This document shows positions 1 through 6,538 of a stretch of 7,618 nt of DNA, piece by piece (positions within the stretch are counted from its first letter, which is position 1; each line of letters begins with the position of its first letter). The translations under genes were made by a program, and so were the position numbers. The notes beneath the pieces were generated by a model. It worked only from the letters and a program-made list of their open reading frames with translations, searched no databases and was not told the DNA's origin. The stretch comes from an uncultured Gemmobacter sp. (lineage in GTDB: Bacteria > Pseudomonadota > Alphaproteobacteria > Rhodobacterales > Rhodobacteraceae): assembly GCA_937983495.1 (NCBI GenBank), contig CALKAA010000483.1, forward strand, positions 1-7,618, written 5' to 3'.

Positions 1-1133
1 ACCCGCCCCTTGGCGCGCAGCGCGGCCAGCAGGCGGTCCACCCCGATAGACACGCCCGTTGCGGGCACCGCCTGTCCGGTGAAACGCTTCACCAGATCAT
101 CATAGCGTCCGCCCCCGGAAACAGACCCGAACTGACGCTTGCGGCCTTTTTCATCCAGGATTTCAAAGGTCAGCTCGGCCTCAAACACTGGCCCCGTATA
201 ATAGCCAAGCCCGCGCACCACGCCCGGGTCCACCACGATACGGTCGGCGCCATAGCCTTGCACATCCAGCAGTTCCGCCATGGTTTCAAGCTCTTGCACG
301 CCTTCAAGGCCCATGACCGAAGCACCGACAAGCTCGCGCAGGCGCGCCGCCGTGGCCGTGCCCGTGTCACGCTTGGCGGCCATGAAGGCCATCACGACCT
401 CGGCCTGTTCATCTGAGAGACCCGCGCCCTTGGTGAAGTCACCCGACTCGTCCTTTCGGCCCGCGCCCAGAAGCGCGCGCACGCCCGCATCGCCCAGACG
501 GTCGATCTTGTCGATGGCGCGCAGCACGATACCGCGCTCGGCCTCAAAGCGAGTCGGGTCGCTCGGGTCCAGCACGCCCGCCACTTCCATCACGCCATTC
601 AGCACTTTGCGGTTGTTGACCCGCACGATGTAATCGCCGCGCGGAATGCCAACCACCTCCAGCGCGTCGGACAGCATGGCGCAAATCTCAGCATCGGCGG
701 CGACGGTGGGCGAGCCGACCGTATCAGCATCACATTGATAAAACTGACGAAAACGCCCCGGCCCCGGCTTTTCGTTGCGCCAGACCGGCCCCATGGCATA
801 GCGGCGATAGGGCGAGGGCAGATCGTTGCGGAACTGCGCGGCGACGCGGGCCAAGGGGGCCGTTAGGTCATAGCGCAGGGCGAGCCATTGCTCGTCCTCA
901 TCCTGCCAGCCGAACACACCTTCATTCGGGCGGTCGACATCGGGCAGGAATTTGCCAAGCGCCTCGACGGTTTCCACCGCCGAAGTTTCCAGCGGATCAA
1001 AGCCGTAAGCATGGTAAACCCCGGCGATCTGGTCGAGCATCGCCTTGCGTTCGGTGACCTCGGCCCCGAAGTAATCACGAAACCCCTTGGGCGGTTCGGC
1101 CTTGGGGCGGCGGGCGGGTTTATCCTTGGACAT
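1..1133 (-). CDS. hisS: Histidyl-tRNA synthetase, N-terminal part (runs off left edge)
   Basis: Cytoplasmic class II aminoacyl-tRNA synthetase that charges tRNA-His with histidine using ATP. Reading leftward from the ATG at 1133-1131, 377 codons are open to the window edge. Visible landmarks are the PKGFRDY start of the catalytic domain (residues about 15-21), motif 2 with VWRNEKPGPGRFRQF (117-131), the histidine-A signature RGLGYYTG (307-314), the histidine-B glycine-rich GGGRYD (340-345) and motif 3 ATGVSIGVDRL (358-368) with its ATP-binding Arg367. The C-terminal anticodon-binding domain and the stop lie outside the window. The start is supported by GAGG six bases upstream and by the basic leader MSKDKPARR. 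The motif-2 loop has KPGPGR where E. coli HisRS has RPQKGR, the divergent form known from some Alphaproteobacteria. It is transcribed away from slyX, with 67 bases between the two starts. Identity is very secure. Confidence 0.97.
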   Translation of the reverse strand, partial: MSKDKPARRPKAEPPKGFRDYFGAEVTERKAMLDQIAGVYHAYGFDPLETSAVETVEALGKFLPDVDRPNEGVFGWQDEDEQWLALRYDLTAPLARVAAQFRNDLPSPYRRYAMGPVWRNEKPGPGRFRQFYQCDADTVGSPTVAADAEICAMLSDALEVVGIPRGDYIVRVNNRKVLNGVMEVAGVLDPSDPTRFEAERGIVLRAIDKIDRLGDAGVRALLGAGRKDESGDFTKGAGLSDEQAEVVMAFMAAKRDTGTATAARLRELVGASVMGLEGVQELETMAELLDVQGYGADRIVVDPGVVRGLGYYTGPVFEAELTFEILDEKGRKRQFGSVSGGGRYDDLVKRFTGQAVPATGVSIGVDRLLAALRAKGR

Positions 1134-1200
1134 GGGCGGCCTCGCTTGCAATCGGGTCTGCCTTAGCGGATGGACCCTTGCAGAACAAGTGGAGGCAGGC
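1134..1200. promoter_or_regulatory. Divergent hisS / slyX intergenic region
   Basis: These 67 bases separate the two divergent start codons, so the 5' signals of both genes should lie here or inside the neighbouring coding ends. GGAGG at 1191-1195 is the ribosome binding site of slyX, five bases before its ATG. On the minus strand GAGG sits six bases before the hisS ATG. I could not find a convincing -35/-10 pair on either strand; TTGCAA at 1146-1151 lacks a partner at a normal distance. No T-box or other riboswitch-like structure is recognisable. Confidence 0.4.
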
Positions 1201-1413
1201 ATGGAAGCGGTTCAGGCTCTGGAGGAAAAGCTGGCGCATCTGATGCGCGCAGTGGATGAGATGTCGGATGAAATGGCCCGGCAGGGGCGGGAGATCGACG
1301 TGCTGACCCGCCGCGTGGCCATGCTGTTGCAGCGCGAGGCGGAGCGTGAGGCCAGCGAGGGCGAGGGGCTGGGGGCGATTCCCTTGGCCGATCAGAAACC
1401 GCCGCATTGGTAA
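1201..1413 (+). CDS. slyX: SlyX-family small coiled-coil protein
   Basis: This encodes a 70-residue protein of the SlyX family, whose biochemical role is not established. Residues about 4-48 are highly charged with leucine, isoleucine or valine at heptad-like spacing (for example ALEEKLAHL and REIDVLTRRVAMLL), so a coiled coil that oligomerises is likely. The RQxREIDxL core and the C-terminal PPHW (family members commonly end in PPHY or PPHW) are the diagnostic features. The ATG at 1201 is preferred because GGAGG lies five bases upstream. Longer in-frame versions would start inside hisS and add a leader that looks like non-coding translation. It has no signal peptide or membrane segment and should be cytoplasmic. 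It is divergent from hisS and followed by a hairpin, so it may be transcribed alone. Confidence 0.85.
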   Translation: MEAVQALEEKLAHLMRAVDEMSDEMARQGREIDVLTRRVAMLLQREAEREASEGEGLGAIPLADQKPPHW

Positions 1414-1437
1414 GCAGATCGCCGCCGCTTTGGGCGG

Positions 1438-1461
1438 GGCAGGGCAATAAAATTCCCTGCC
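1438..1461. terminator. Hairpin after slyX, possible terminator without T-tract
   Basis: A perfect 7-bp inverted repeat, GGCAGGG at 1438-1444 and CCCTGCC at 1455-1461, encloses a 10-base AT-rich loop (CAATAAAATT). A second small stem, CCGCC/GGCGG (1422-1426 with 1433-1437), lies just before it. The hairpin starts 25 bases after the slyX stop, where a terminator is expected. However, G-rich sequence follows it rather than a T-run, so it is not a canonical intrinsic terminator. It could act with Rho, protect an mRNA end, or be incidental. Confidence 0.35.
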
Positions 1462-1559
1462 GGGGGGAGCCCGCGCAAGGTTTCGCGTGTTGGGGATATG
1501 CTGCGCTGCAACAGGCGGGCAGATTCACGCTGACACCCGCTGTGGAGGCCCCGCCGATC

Positions 1560-1589
1560 TTGCAAAGCGTATCTGCACACCGATATAGC
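1560..1589 (+). promoter_or_regulatory. Tentative promoter of the opgGIHC operon
   Basis: TTGCAA at 1560-1565 and TATAGC at 1584-1589 are separated by 18 bases and each match four of six bases of the sigma70 -35 and -10 consensus. Transcription would begin near 1596, giving a leader of about 45 bases before the opgG ATG at 1642. The match is modest, and alphaproteobacterial -10 elements are weakly conserved, so this is a candidate only. Position between the slyX hairpin and opgG supports it. Confidence 0.4.
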
Positions 1590-1641
1590 AACCGGGAAAT
1601 GGGCCTCCTGTCGGATGCCCCGTAAGTATCGGATATTGAGC

Positions 1642-3270
1642 ATGTCCTTCGGCCGTAAAGCCGCACATACCCTCTCGCGCCGGGCGCTGATTCTTTCAGC
1701 GGTTTCGGTGTCTGCCGTGGCCGCAAGCGGCCTGTTGGCTAATGGTGCCTTGGCACAGGACGCGGTGCCTGCGCCCGCCTCTGCTGCGCCGCAGCAATTC
1801 AGCTTCGACATGCTGACCCTGTCGATGCAGGACAAGGCCAAGCAACCCTATGTCGCGCCCGAGAAAATCAGCGGTTTCTTCGCCGGGCTGAAATATGACG
1901 ATTACCGTCTGGTCAGCTTTGACCCCGAGCGTGCGCGCTGGCTGGAGGCTCCGAAGGCCGATGGTGGCCCGGTCAGCCAGTTTCAGTTGCATGCCTTCCC
2001 GATGGGGTGGCTGTTCGCTGAACCCGTGACAATGTTTGAGGTCAAGGATGGTCTGGCCACCGAGATGGGCTTTACCACCGACGATTTCCGCTTTCTGAAC
2101 GAGCTGGCCGCCAAGGTGCCGCATGGCGAAAAGATGCCGGGCGTTGCCGGGTTCCGTCTGCATTACCCGCTGAACCGGCTGGATGTGATGGATGAGGTCG
2201 TGGCATTCCTTGGCGCGTCTTACTTCCGCGCACTTGGCATGGGATCGGCCTATGGTATTTCGGCGCGGGGCCTTGCGCTGAATACCGCGACCGATGTGGC
2301 CGAGGAGTTCCCGCGCTTTTCGTCGTTCTGGATCGAAAAACCGGCACCGGGTGCGCGCGAGATCGTGGTCTATGCCGCGCTGGAATCGCCCAGCGTCACC
2401 GGTGCCTATCGCTTTGTCATTCGCCCCGGCGAGGAAACCGAGATGGACGTGACCGCGCGTCTGTTCTTCCGCGCCGATGTGAAGCAATTGGGCATCGCGC
2501 CGCTGACCTCGATGTATCTGTTCTCGGAGCGCAACCGTCACCAGTTCGACGATTTCCGCCCGCAGGTGCATGACAGCGACGGGCTGCGCATCACCCGCAC
2601 CAGTGGCGATCTGCTGTGGCGCCCGCTGAGCAACCCGCCGCGTCTGGCCGGGTCTTATCTGGCCGAGCAAAGCCCGCGGTCTTTTGGCCTGCATCAGCGC
2701 GACCGTATCTGGGAGCATTACCAGGACAGCGAAGCGCGTTACGAGCGCCGCCCCTCGCTGGAGGTGGAGCCGCTGGGCGATTGGGGCAAAGGGGCCGTGC
2801 GTCTGGTCGAGATCCCCTCGGATCTGGAAGTGAACGACAATATCGTGGCCTTCTGGGTGCCCGAGGGCGAGGTGAAGGCCGGGGATACGCGCGAATTCGC
2901 CTATCGGTTGCGTTGGGGTGATCTGCCGGTTGAAGAGCAGGTCGAGCTTGCCTATGTGCTGGAAACCCGTTCGGGCGTCGGTGGCGTCTCGGGCGTGGAA
3001 AGTGCAGATAACCTGCGCAAGTTCGTGATTGATTTCACCGGCGGACCGCTGAACCCGCTGCCCGCCGATGCCCCGGTTGAGGCGGTGGTGACCGTGCATG
3101 GCGGCGAGATCACATCGCAAAACCTGCACCGCGTCTGGGGCAGCGATACCTGGCGGCTGGCGATGGACATCAAGGCCGAGCCGGGCGCGACGGTCGAGAT
3201 GGTCGCCCATGTCGCGGGCTTTGGCCGCAAACTTTCGGAAACCTGGCTCTATCAGTGGATCAACGCGTGA
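1642..3270 (+). CDS. opgG: Periplasmic glucan biosynthesis protein OpgG (MdoG)
   Basis: OpgG acts in the periplasm on the beta-1,2-glucan made by OpgH. Members of the OpgG/OpgD family have been classed as glycoside hydrolase family GH186, with hydrolase or transglycosylase activity on beta-1,2-glucan. The protein is 542 residues, normal for the family. An N-terminal signal carries SRRALIL (residues 12-18, twin arginines 13-14), a hydrophobic stretch to about 32 and a likely cleavage after ALA (36-38), so Tat export is plausible. The mature part has the family hallmarks FSFDML (53-58), FRLHYPLN (161-168), APLTSMYLF (286-294), the acidic HDSDG (310-314) and GDWGKG (379-384). The Asp residues in the last two are plausible catalytic acids. 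ATG 1642 is chosen over the in-frame ATG at 1615 because it begins just before the signal peptide, but neither start has a good Shine-Dalgarno. The stop overlaps the opgI start by one base (TGATG). Confidence 0.96.
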   Translation: MSFGRKAAHTLSRRALILSAVSVSAVAASGLLANGALAQDAVPAPASAAPQQFSFDMLTLSMQDKAKQPYVAPEKISGFFAGLKYDDYRLVSFDPERARWLEAPKADGGPVSQFQLHAFPMGWLFAEPVTMFEVKDGLATEMGFTTDDFRFLNELAAKVPHGEKMPGVAGFRLHYPLNRLDVMDEVVAFLGASYFRALGMGSAYGISARGLALNTATDVAEEFPRFSSFWIEKPAPGAREIVVYAALESPSVTGAYRFVIRPGEETEMDVTARLFFRADVKQLGIAPLTSMYLFSERNRHQFDDFRPQVHDSDGLRITRTSGDLLWRPLSNPPRLAGSYLAEQSPRSFGLHQRDRIWEHYQDSEARYERRPSLEVEPLGDWGKGAVRLVEIPSDLEVNDNIVAFWVPEGEVKAGDTREFAYRLRWGDLPVEEQVELAYVLETRSGVGGVSGVESADNLRKFVIDFTGGPLNPLPADAPVEAVVTVHGGEITSQNLHRVWGSDTWRLAMDIKAEPGATVEMVAHVAGFGRKLSETWLYQWINA

Positions 3271-3461
3271 TGATGAACATTGCCTCCCTTCCCGCCGCTG
3301 AGATCGAGGCGCGCGTTCAGGCCATTGGCACGCCTGTTGCCGCGCCGCTGGCCATGCCGCGTCAGGTGCTGGAATCGGTCGAGCCGCTGTCGCTGCGCCG
3401 CGTTCTGCGCGGCCTGCTGAGCGCGCTGCATATCGGGCCTGCGCCGCGTCAGGAGATGTAA
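3270..3461 (+). CDS. opgI: Small protein OpgI, function unknown
   Basis: This is a 63-residue open frame at the position of opgI in the R. sphaeroides opgGIHC operon; no biochemical role is established. Its ATG shares one base with the opgG TGA and has no clear Shine-Dalgarno, so it is probably translated by coupling. A GTG at 3267 or the second ATG at 3273 could also serve. The protein has an N-terminal NIASLPAAEIEARV segment, a Pro/Ala-rich middle and a helix at about 40-55 with hydrophobic residues at 42, 45, 46, 49, 50 and 53 opposite Arg43, Arg44, Arg47 and His54. That pattern is a basic amphipathic helix that could lie on the inner membrane. There is no signal peptide or full membrane span. 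The frame is the same as opgH, which starts three bases after the TAA. OpgI may stand in for the N-terminal cytoplasmic part missing from OpgH; that is inference. Confidence 0.85.
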   Translation: MMNIASLPAAEIEARVQAIGTPVAAPLAMPRQVLESVEPLSLRRVLRGLLSALHIGPAPRQEM

Positions 3462-3464
3462 TTC
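3451..3464 (+). promoter_or_regulatory. Ribosome binding site of opgH inside opgI
   Basis: AGGAG at 3451-3455 lies within the last opgI codons, nine bases before the opgH ATG at 3465. It is the clearest Shine-Dalgarno in the operon. It indicates that opgH is started independently rather than only by readthrough of the opgI TAA at 3459-3461. Confidence 0.75.
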
Positions 3465-5285
3465 ATGACGCCCCATGCAACGCGCGGCTTGTCCGCGCGT
3501 GACCCGGCCGCGCGCAGGACAATCCTGTCGCGCGGCATTGCCATTCTGCTCAGCCTTTTGGCGGCCATTGGCGCGTTTTTCCTGTTCCTGCAATTCGGCT
3601 GGTCGGATGGGGTGGATGCGATCGACCTGCTGCGCGCGGTGCTGATTTTCATCAGCACCTGGTGGCTGGCCTGGGGCGCGGTGCAGGGGTTGATGGGGCT
3701 GACGACTGAGGCGCTGCCGCCCCGCGTGCAGTTGCAAGGCCCGCTGAGCGAGCGCACGGTGATTCTGGTGCCGGTCTATAACGAAGACCCGGTGACGACG
3801 TTTTCCCGTGTGGCGGCGATGGATGAAAGCCTTCAGGCGACGGGCCTTGGCCATCTGTTCCATTTCGCCATCCTGTCTGACAGCCGAAACGAGGCCATCG
3901 CCGCCAAGGAGCGTCTGTGGTTCTTGCGGTTGGTGCAGGATTGCAAGGCCGAGGGGCGGATGTTTTATCGCCGCCGCACCGACAACAAGGGCAAGAAGGC
4001 CGGCAATGTCGAGGATTTCATCATGAAATCCGGGGCGGCCTATGAGCTGGCGCTGATCCTGGATGCCGACAGCCTGCTGGAAGGGGCCACCATCGTCGAG
4101 ATGGCCCGCCGGATGCAGGCCGAGCCGGATATTGGCCTGCTGCAAACCCTGCCGGTGGTGACCCGCGCCGAAACGCGCTTTGGCCGCGCGATGCAGTTTT
4201 CGGCCGCCTTCCACTCGCCGATCTTCGCGCGCGGGCTGGCGATGATGCAGGGCCGCTCCGGCCCGTTCTGGGGCCATAATGCCATCGTGCGGGTGCGGGC
4301 CTTTGCCGAAAGCTGTGGCCTGCCCGAGCTGCGCGGCAAGCCGCCTTTTGGTGGCCATATCATGAGCCATGATTACGTTGAGGCAGCGCTGCTGGCCCGC
4401 GCAGGCTGGCGCGTGCGGCTGGACGATGATTTGCAGGGCAGTTTCGAGGAAGGCCCGGAAAATCTGGTCGATCATGCCAAGCGTGACCGCCGTTGGTGTC
4501 AGGGCAACTTGCAACACGCGCGACTGCTGCTGGCACCCGGTCTGCTGCCCTGGAGCCGCTTCGTGTTCTTTCAGGGCATCATGGCCTATATCTCGCCGCT
4601 GTTCTGGATCGGCTTCATGCTGGCCTCGGTGGCGGCCCCTTTCTTCGCGCCTCCGCCCGATTACTTCCCTGAACCCTATTGGCCCTTTCCGATCTTCCCG
4701 CAGGCCGAGACTTCCAAGGCTATCGGTCTGGCGATCGGGGTCTTTGGCCTGCTGATGCTGCCGAAATTCGCCGTGGCGCTGCATGCGACCATGAGCGGAC
4801 GGGCGAAAACCTTTGGCGGCGCGCTGCGGGCCTTTGGCTCCATGCTGGCAGAGCTGTTGTTCTCCTCGATCTCGGCACCAGTGCTGCTGTGCTATCAGAC
4901 GCGCAGCGTGTTTCAGGTGATCCTCGGGCGCGATGGCGGCTGGCCCACCAACAATCGCGGCGATGCCCGGCTGACTGTGGCCGAGGCCTGGGCGGCAAGT
5001 CATTGGGTGGTCTGGACCGGTGCCGTAAGCCTTGCGGCAACATGGTATCTGGCACCCTGGCTGGTGGTCTGGATGCTGCCCGTGCTGGTGCCGATGATGC
5101 TGGCCCCGCTGATCATCAGCTGGTCTTCGCGCAAGGCGCGGGGCGGGTTGTTCCTGACGCCGACCGATCTGGAGGAGGCCCCGGTGATGCGCCGTCAGCG
5201 CGAGATCCTTGGCCAATGGGAGGGCGAGATGAACGCCATGGTGGACGCGCCAGCCAGCTTGGGGGCAGCGCATGTCGGGGCCTAA
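3465..5285 (+). CDS. opgH: Glucan glucosyltransferase OpgH (MdoH)
   Basis: Inner-membrane family 2 glycosyltransferase that polymerises glucose from UDP-glucose into a beta-1,2-linked chain and is thought to export it to the periplasm. It has 606 residues. Two membrane spans (about 23-44 and 54-79) precede the cytoplasmic catalytic domain, which shows VPVYNEDP (102-109), SDS with Asp139, the DAD nucleotide-sugar motif (Asp200, Asp202), FWGHNAIVRV (268-277), the catalytic-base region SHDYVEAAL (301-309, Asp303) and the R-x-x-R-W motif (340-344) with WCQGN. More spans follow at about 367-392, 418-436, 460-488, 512-530 and 534-552. E. coli OpgH is 847 residues with a cytoplasmic N-terminus of over 130 residues and a longer C-terminus; both are short here, with only some 22 residues before the first span. 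It starts three bases after opgI, with AGGAG nine bases upstream, and overlaps opgC by 14 bases. Confidence 0.97.
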   Translation: MTPHATRGLSARDPAARRTILSRGIAILLSLLAAIGAFFLFLQFGWSDGVDAIDLLRAVLIFISTWWLAWGAVQGLMGLTTEALPPRVQLQGPLSERTVILVPVYNEDPVTTFSRVAAMDESLQATGLGHLFHFAILSDSRNEAIAAKERLWFLRLVQDCKAEGRMFYRRRTDNKGKKAGNVEDFIMKSGAAYELALILDADSLLEGATIVEMARRMQAEPDIGLLQTLPVVTRAETRFGRAMQFSAAFHSPIFARGLAMMQGRSGPFWGHNAIVRVRAFAESCGLPELRGKPPFGGHIMSHDYVEAALLARAGWRVRLDDDLQGSFEEGPENLVDHAKRDRRWCQGNLQHARLLLAPGLLPWSRFVFFQGIMAYISPLFWIGFMLASVAAPFFAPPPDYFPEPYWPFPIFPQAETSKAIGLAIGVFGLLMLPKFAVALHATMSGRAKTFGGALRAFGSMLAELLFSSISAPVLLCYQTRSVFQVILGRDGGWPTNNRGDARLTVAEAWAASHWVVWTGAVSLAATWYLAPWLVVWMLPVLVPMMLAPLIISWSSRKARGGLFLTPTDLEEAPVMRRQREILGQWEGEMNAMVDAPASLGAAHVGA

Positions 5286-6468
5286 GATTCCGGGCCTTGA
5301 AGGCGCGCGTTCGGTGCGTGATCTGCGGCTGGATGTGCTGCGCGGTCTAGCTTTGATCTCGATCTTCATCAACCACACGCCCGGCACGATCTACGAGAAT
5401 ATCACCACCCGCAATTTCGGCTTTTCCGATGCGGCAGAGGGCTTTGTGCTGATGTCGGGCATTGCCGCCGGGCTGGCCTATGGCAAGTTCTTTGCGGGCC
5501 CTGGCCCCTATTGGCCCGGTGTGGGCAAGATGTGGCGGCGGGTCTGGGCGCTCTATCAGGTGCATATCGTTACCACGGTGATTGCCATCGCGCTCTCGGC
5601 GGGGTTTGCCTATTGGGGCGGGTATTTCCCGCTGATGCAGCGCAATGCGGTGACGGCGCTGCACAAGTTTCCGCTGCAAGCGCTGGTCGGCATCCCGCTG
5701 CTGAGCCATCAGCTTGGCTATGCCAATATCCTGCCGCTTTATGCCGCGCTGCTGTTTGCCGGGCCGGTGATGCTGTGGTGCGCGCATCGGGCACCGCGGC
5801 TGTTACTGGTGGTCTCGGTGCTGGTTTACGGCGTGGCGGCGCAATGGTGGATCAATATTCCCAGCTTTCCCAACAAGGGCGGCTGGTTCTTCAACCCGCT
5901 GACATGGCAGCTTTTGTTCATCATTGGCCTTCTGACCGGCCTTGCCATCAAGCGAGGCGAACGACTGGTCCCAGTGAGGCGCTGGCTGGTGGCGGTTTGT
6001 CTGGCGTTCATGCTGGTCTCGGCGCTTGTTGCGTTGAACCTTCCGGTGGCTGGCAAGCATTCGCAGGAATGGTTCGGCCGGGGTATGTGGCATGTGCAGG
6101 AGGCGCTGCATACGCCCTGGTTCGTGCTGGGCTTTGACAAGACCTATCTGACGATGCCGCGCCTGCTGCATGTGCTGGCGTTGGCCTATGTGCTGTCCTG
6201 CTGGCCTTGGCTGCGCCGGGCCTGTGCCAGCCGTTTTGCGGCACCCTTTGCCCTTCTGGGGCGCAATGGGTTGGCGGTGTTCGGGCTTGGAGTGGTGCTG
6301 TGCTATACCTGCAATGGCATCAAGGCGATCTCGCCGCCCAGTTTTGCCCTGGATACTGCGTTGATCGGTGGCGGCATCGCGCTGATGCTGGCTTTTGCGT
6401 GGTCCAAAGAGGCGTGGCGTCGGGCCGAAGCGCGGGCCGAGGGCCGCCCCGTCGCGCGACCTGAGTGA
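5272..6468 (+). CDS. opgC: OpgC, glucan succinyltransferase (membrane acyltransferase)
   Basis: A 398-residue integral membrane protein of the OpgC family. In R. sphaeroides opgC is required to attach succinyl groups to periplasmic glucans, giving them negative charge. The N-terminus has the acyltransferase-like motif RDLRLDVLRG (16-25) followed by His35 in a membrane segment (IFINHTPG), a likely active-site region. About ten hydrophobic spans follow, for example near 55-70, 95-115, 151-169, 177-193, 209-226, 236-256, 297-313, 322-345 and 362-378, with GRNGLAVF (330-337) near the end. The ATG overlaps the opgH stop by 14 bases, and GGGGG at 5261-5265 lies six bases upstream as a crude Shine-Dalgarno, so translation is probably coupled. 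The charged C-terminal tail (about 379-398) is likely cytoplasmic. The last gene of the operon, it ends ten bases before the terminator. The acyl donor cannot be read from sequence; succinate is inferred from the operon. Confidence 0.93.
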   Translation: MSGPKIPGLEGARSVRDLRLDVLRGLALISIFINHTPGTIYENITTRNFGFSDAAEGFVLMSGIAAGLAYGKFFAGPGPYWPGVGKMWRRVWALYQVHIVTTVIAIALSAGFAYWGGYFPLMQRNAVTALHKFPLQALVGIPLLSHQLGYANILPLYAALLFAGPVMLWCAHRAPRLLLVVSVLVYGVAAQWWINIPSFPNKGGWFFNPLTWQLLFIIGLLTGLAIKRGERLVPVRRWLVAVCLAFMLVSALVALNLPVAGKHSQEWFGRGMWHVQEALHTPWFVLGFDKTYLTMPRLLHVLALAYVLSCWPWLRRACASRFAAPFALLGRNGLAVFGLGVVLCYTCNGIKAISPPSFALDTALIGGGIALMLAFAWSKEAWRRAEARAEGRPVARPE

Positions 6469-6477
6469 GCGCTTGTC

Positions 6478-6504
6478 GGGGCGGAGTGATCCGCCCCCTG
6501 TTTT
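6478..6504 (+). terminator. Intrinsic terminator of the opgGIHC operon
   Basis: A perfect 8-bp stem, GGGGCGGA at 6478-6485 and TCCGCCCC at 6490-6497, closes on a GTGA loop (a GNRA-type tetraloop) and is followed by CTG and four T at 6501-6504. It begins ten bases after the opgC stop and marks the end of the operon, separating it from the TetR/efflux unit. Confidence 0.9.
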
Positions 6505-6538
6505 CCAGCGTATGCAAGCTGAAACAGCAATTCGATTG

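Larger units (their letters stand above)
1414..1641. other. 228-base intergenic region before opgG
   Basis: No gene is supported here. Open frames crossing it lack family features and ribosome binding sites. It holds the slyX-proximal hairpin (1438-1461), a tentative sigma70-type promoter (1560-1589) and an 8-bp inverted repeat, GGAGGCCC at 1544-1551 and GGGCCTCC at 1601-1608, that brackets that promoter. Osmotic or growth-phase control of the glucan operon, if transcriptional, would most naturally act in this segment. Confidence 0.6.

Noticed and set aside
1087..1200. Longer N-terminus for the SlyX-family gene
   Set aside because: It would overlap the divergent hisS start, has no Shine-Dalgarno and reads as translated hisS antisense. 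ATG 1201 has GGAGG at the right distance.
1407..1625. Open frame of 72 codons crossing the gap before opgG
   Set aside because: No Shine-Dalgarno, no family resemblance, and it crosses the hairpin and the promoter candidate.
1615..1641. Upstream in-frame ATG as the opgG start
   Set aside because: It adds nine residues before a normal signal peptide and has no better ribosome binding site. It cannot be fully excluded, since the site before 1642 is also weak.
1696..3210. Long minus-strand open frame (504 codons) antisense to opgG
   Set aside because: Antisense shadow of opgG: biased composition, no recognisable domain and no ribosome binding site. The same holds for the minus-strand frame at 5803-6723 opposite opgC.
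3451..3467. Programmed readthrough of the opgI stop to make an OpgI-OpgH fusion
   Set aside because: The frame permits it, but opgH has its own strong Shine-Dalgarno and ATG, and no readthrough signal is recognisable. A historical split is more likely than active readthrough.
3252..5387. Long minus-strand open frame (711 codons) antisense to opgH
   Set aside because: It mirrors opgH, whose family motifs are unmistakable. Its translation is Gln/His/Arg-rich with no domain, the usual antisense shadow in high-GC DNA.
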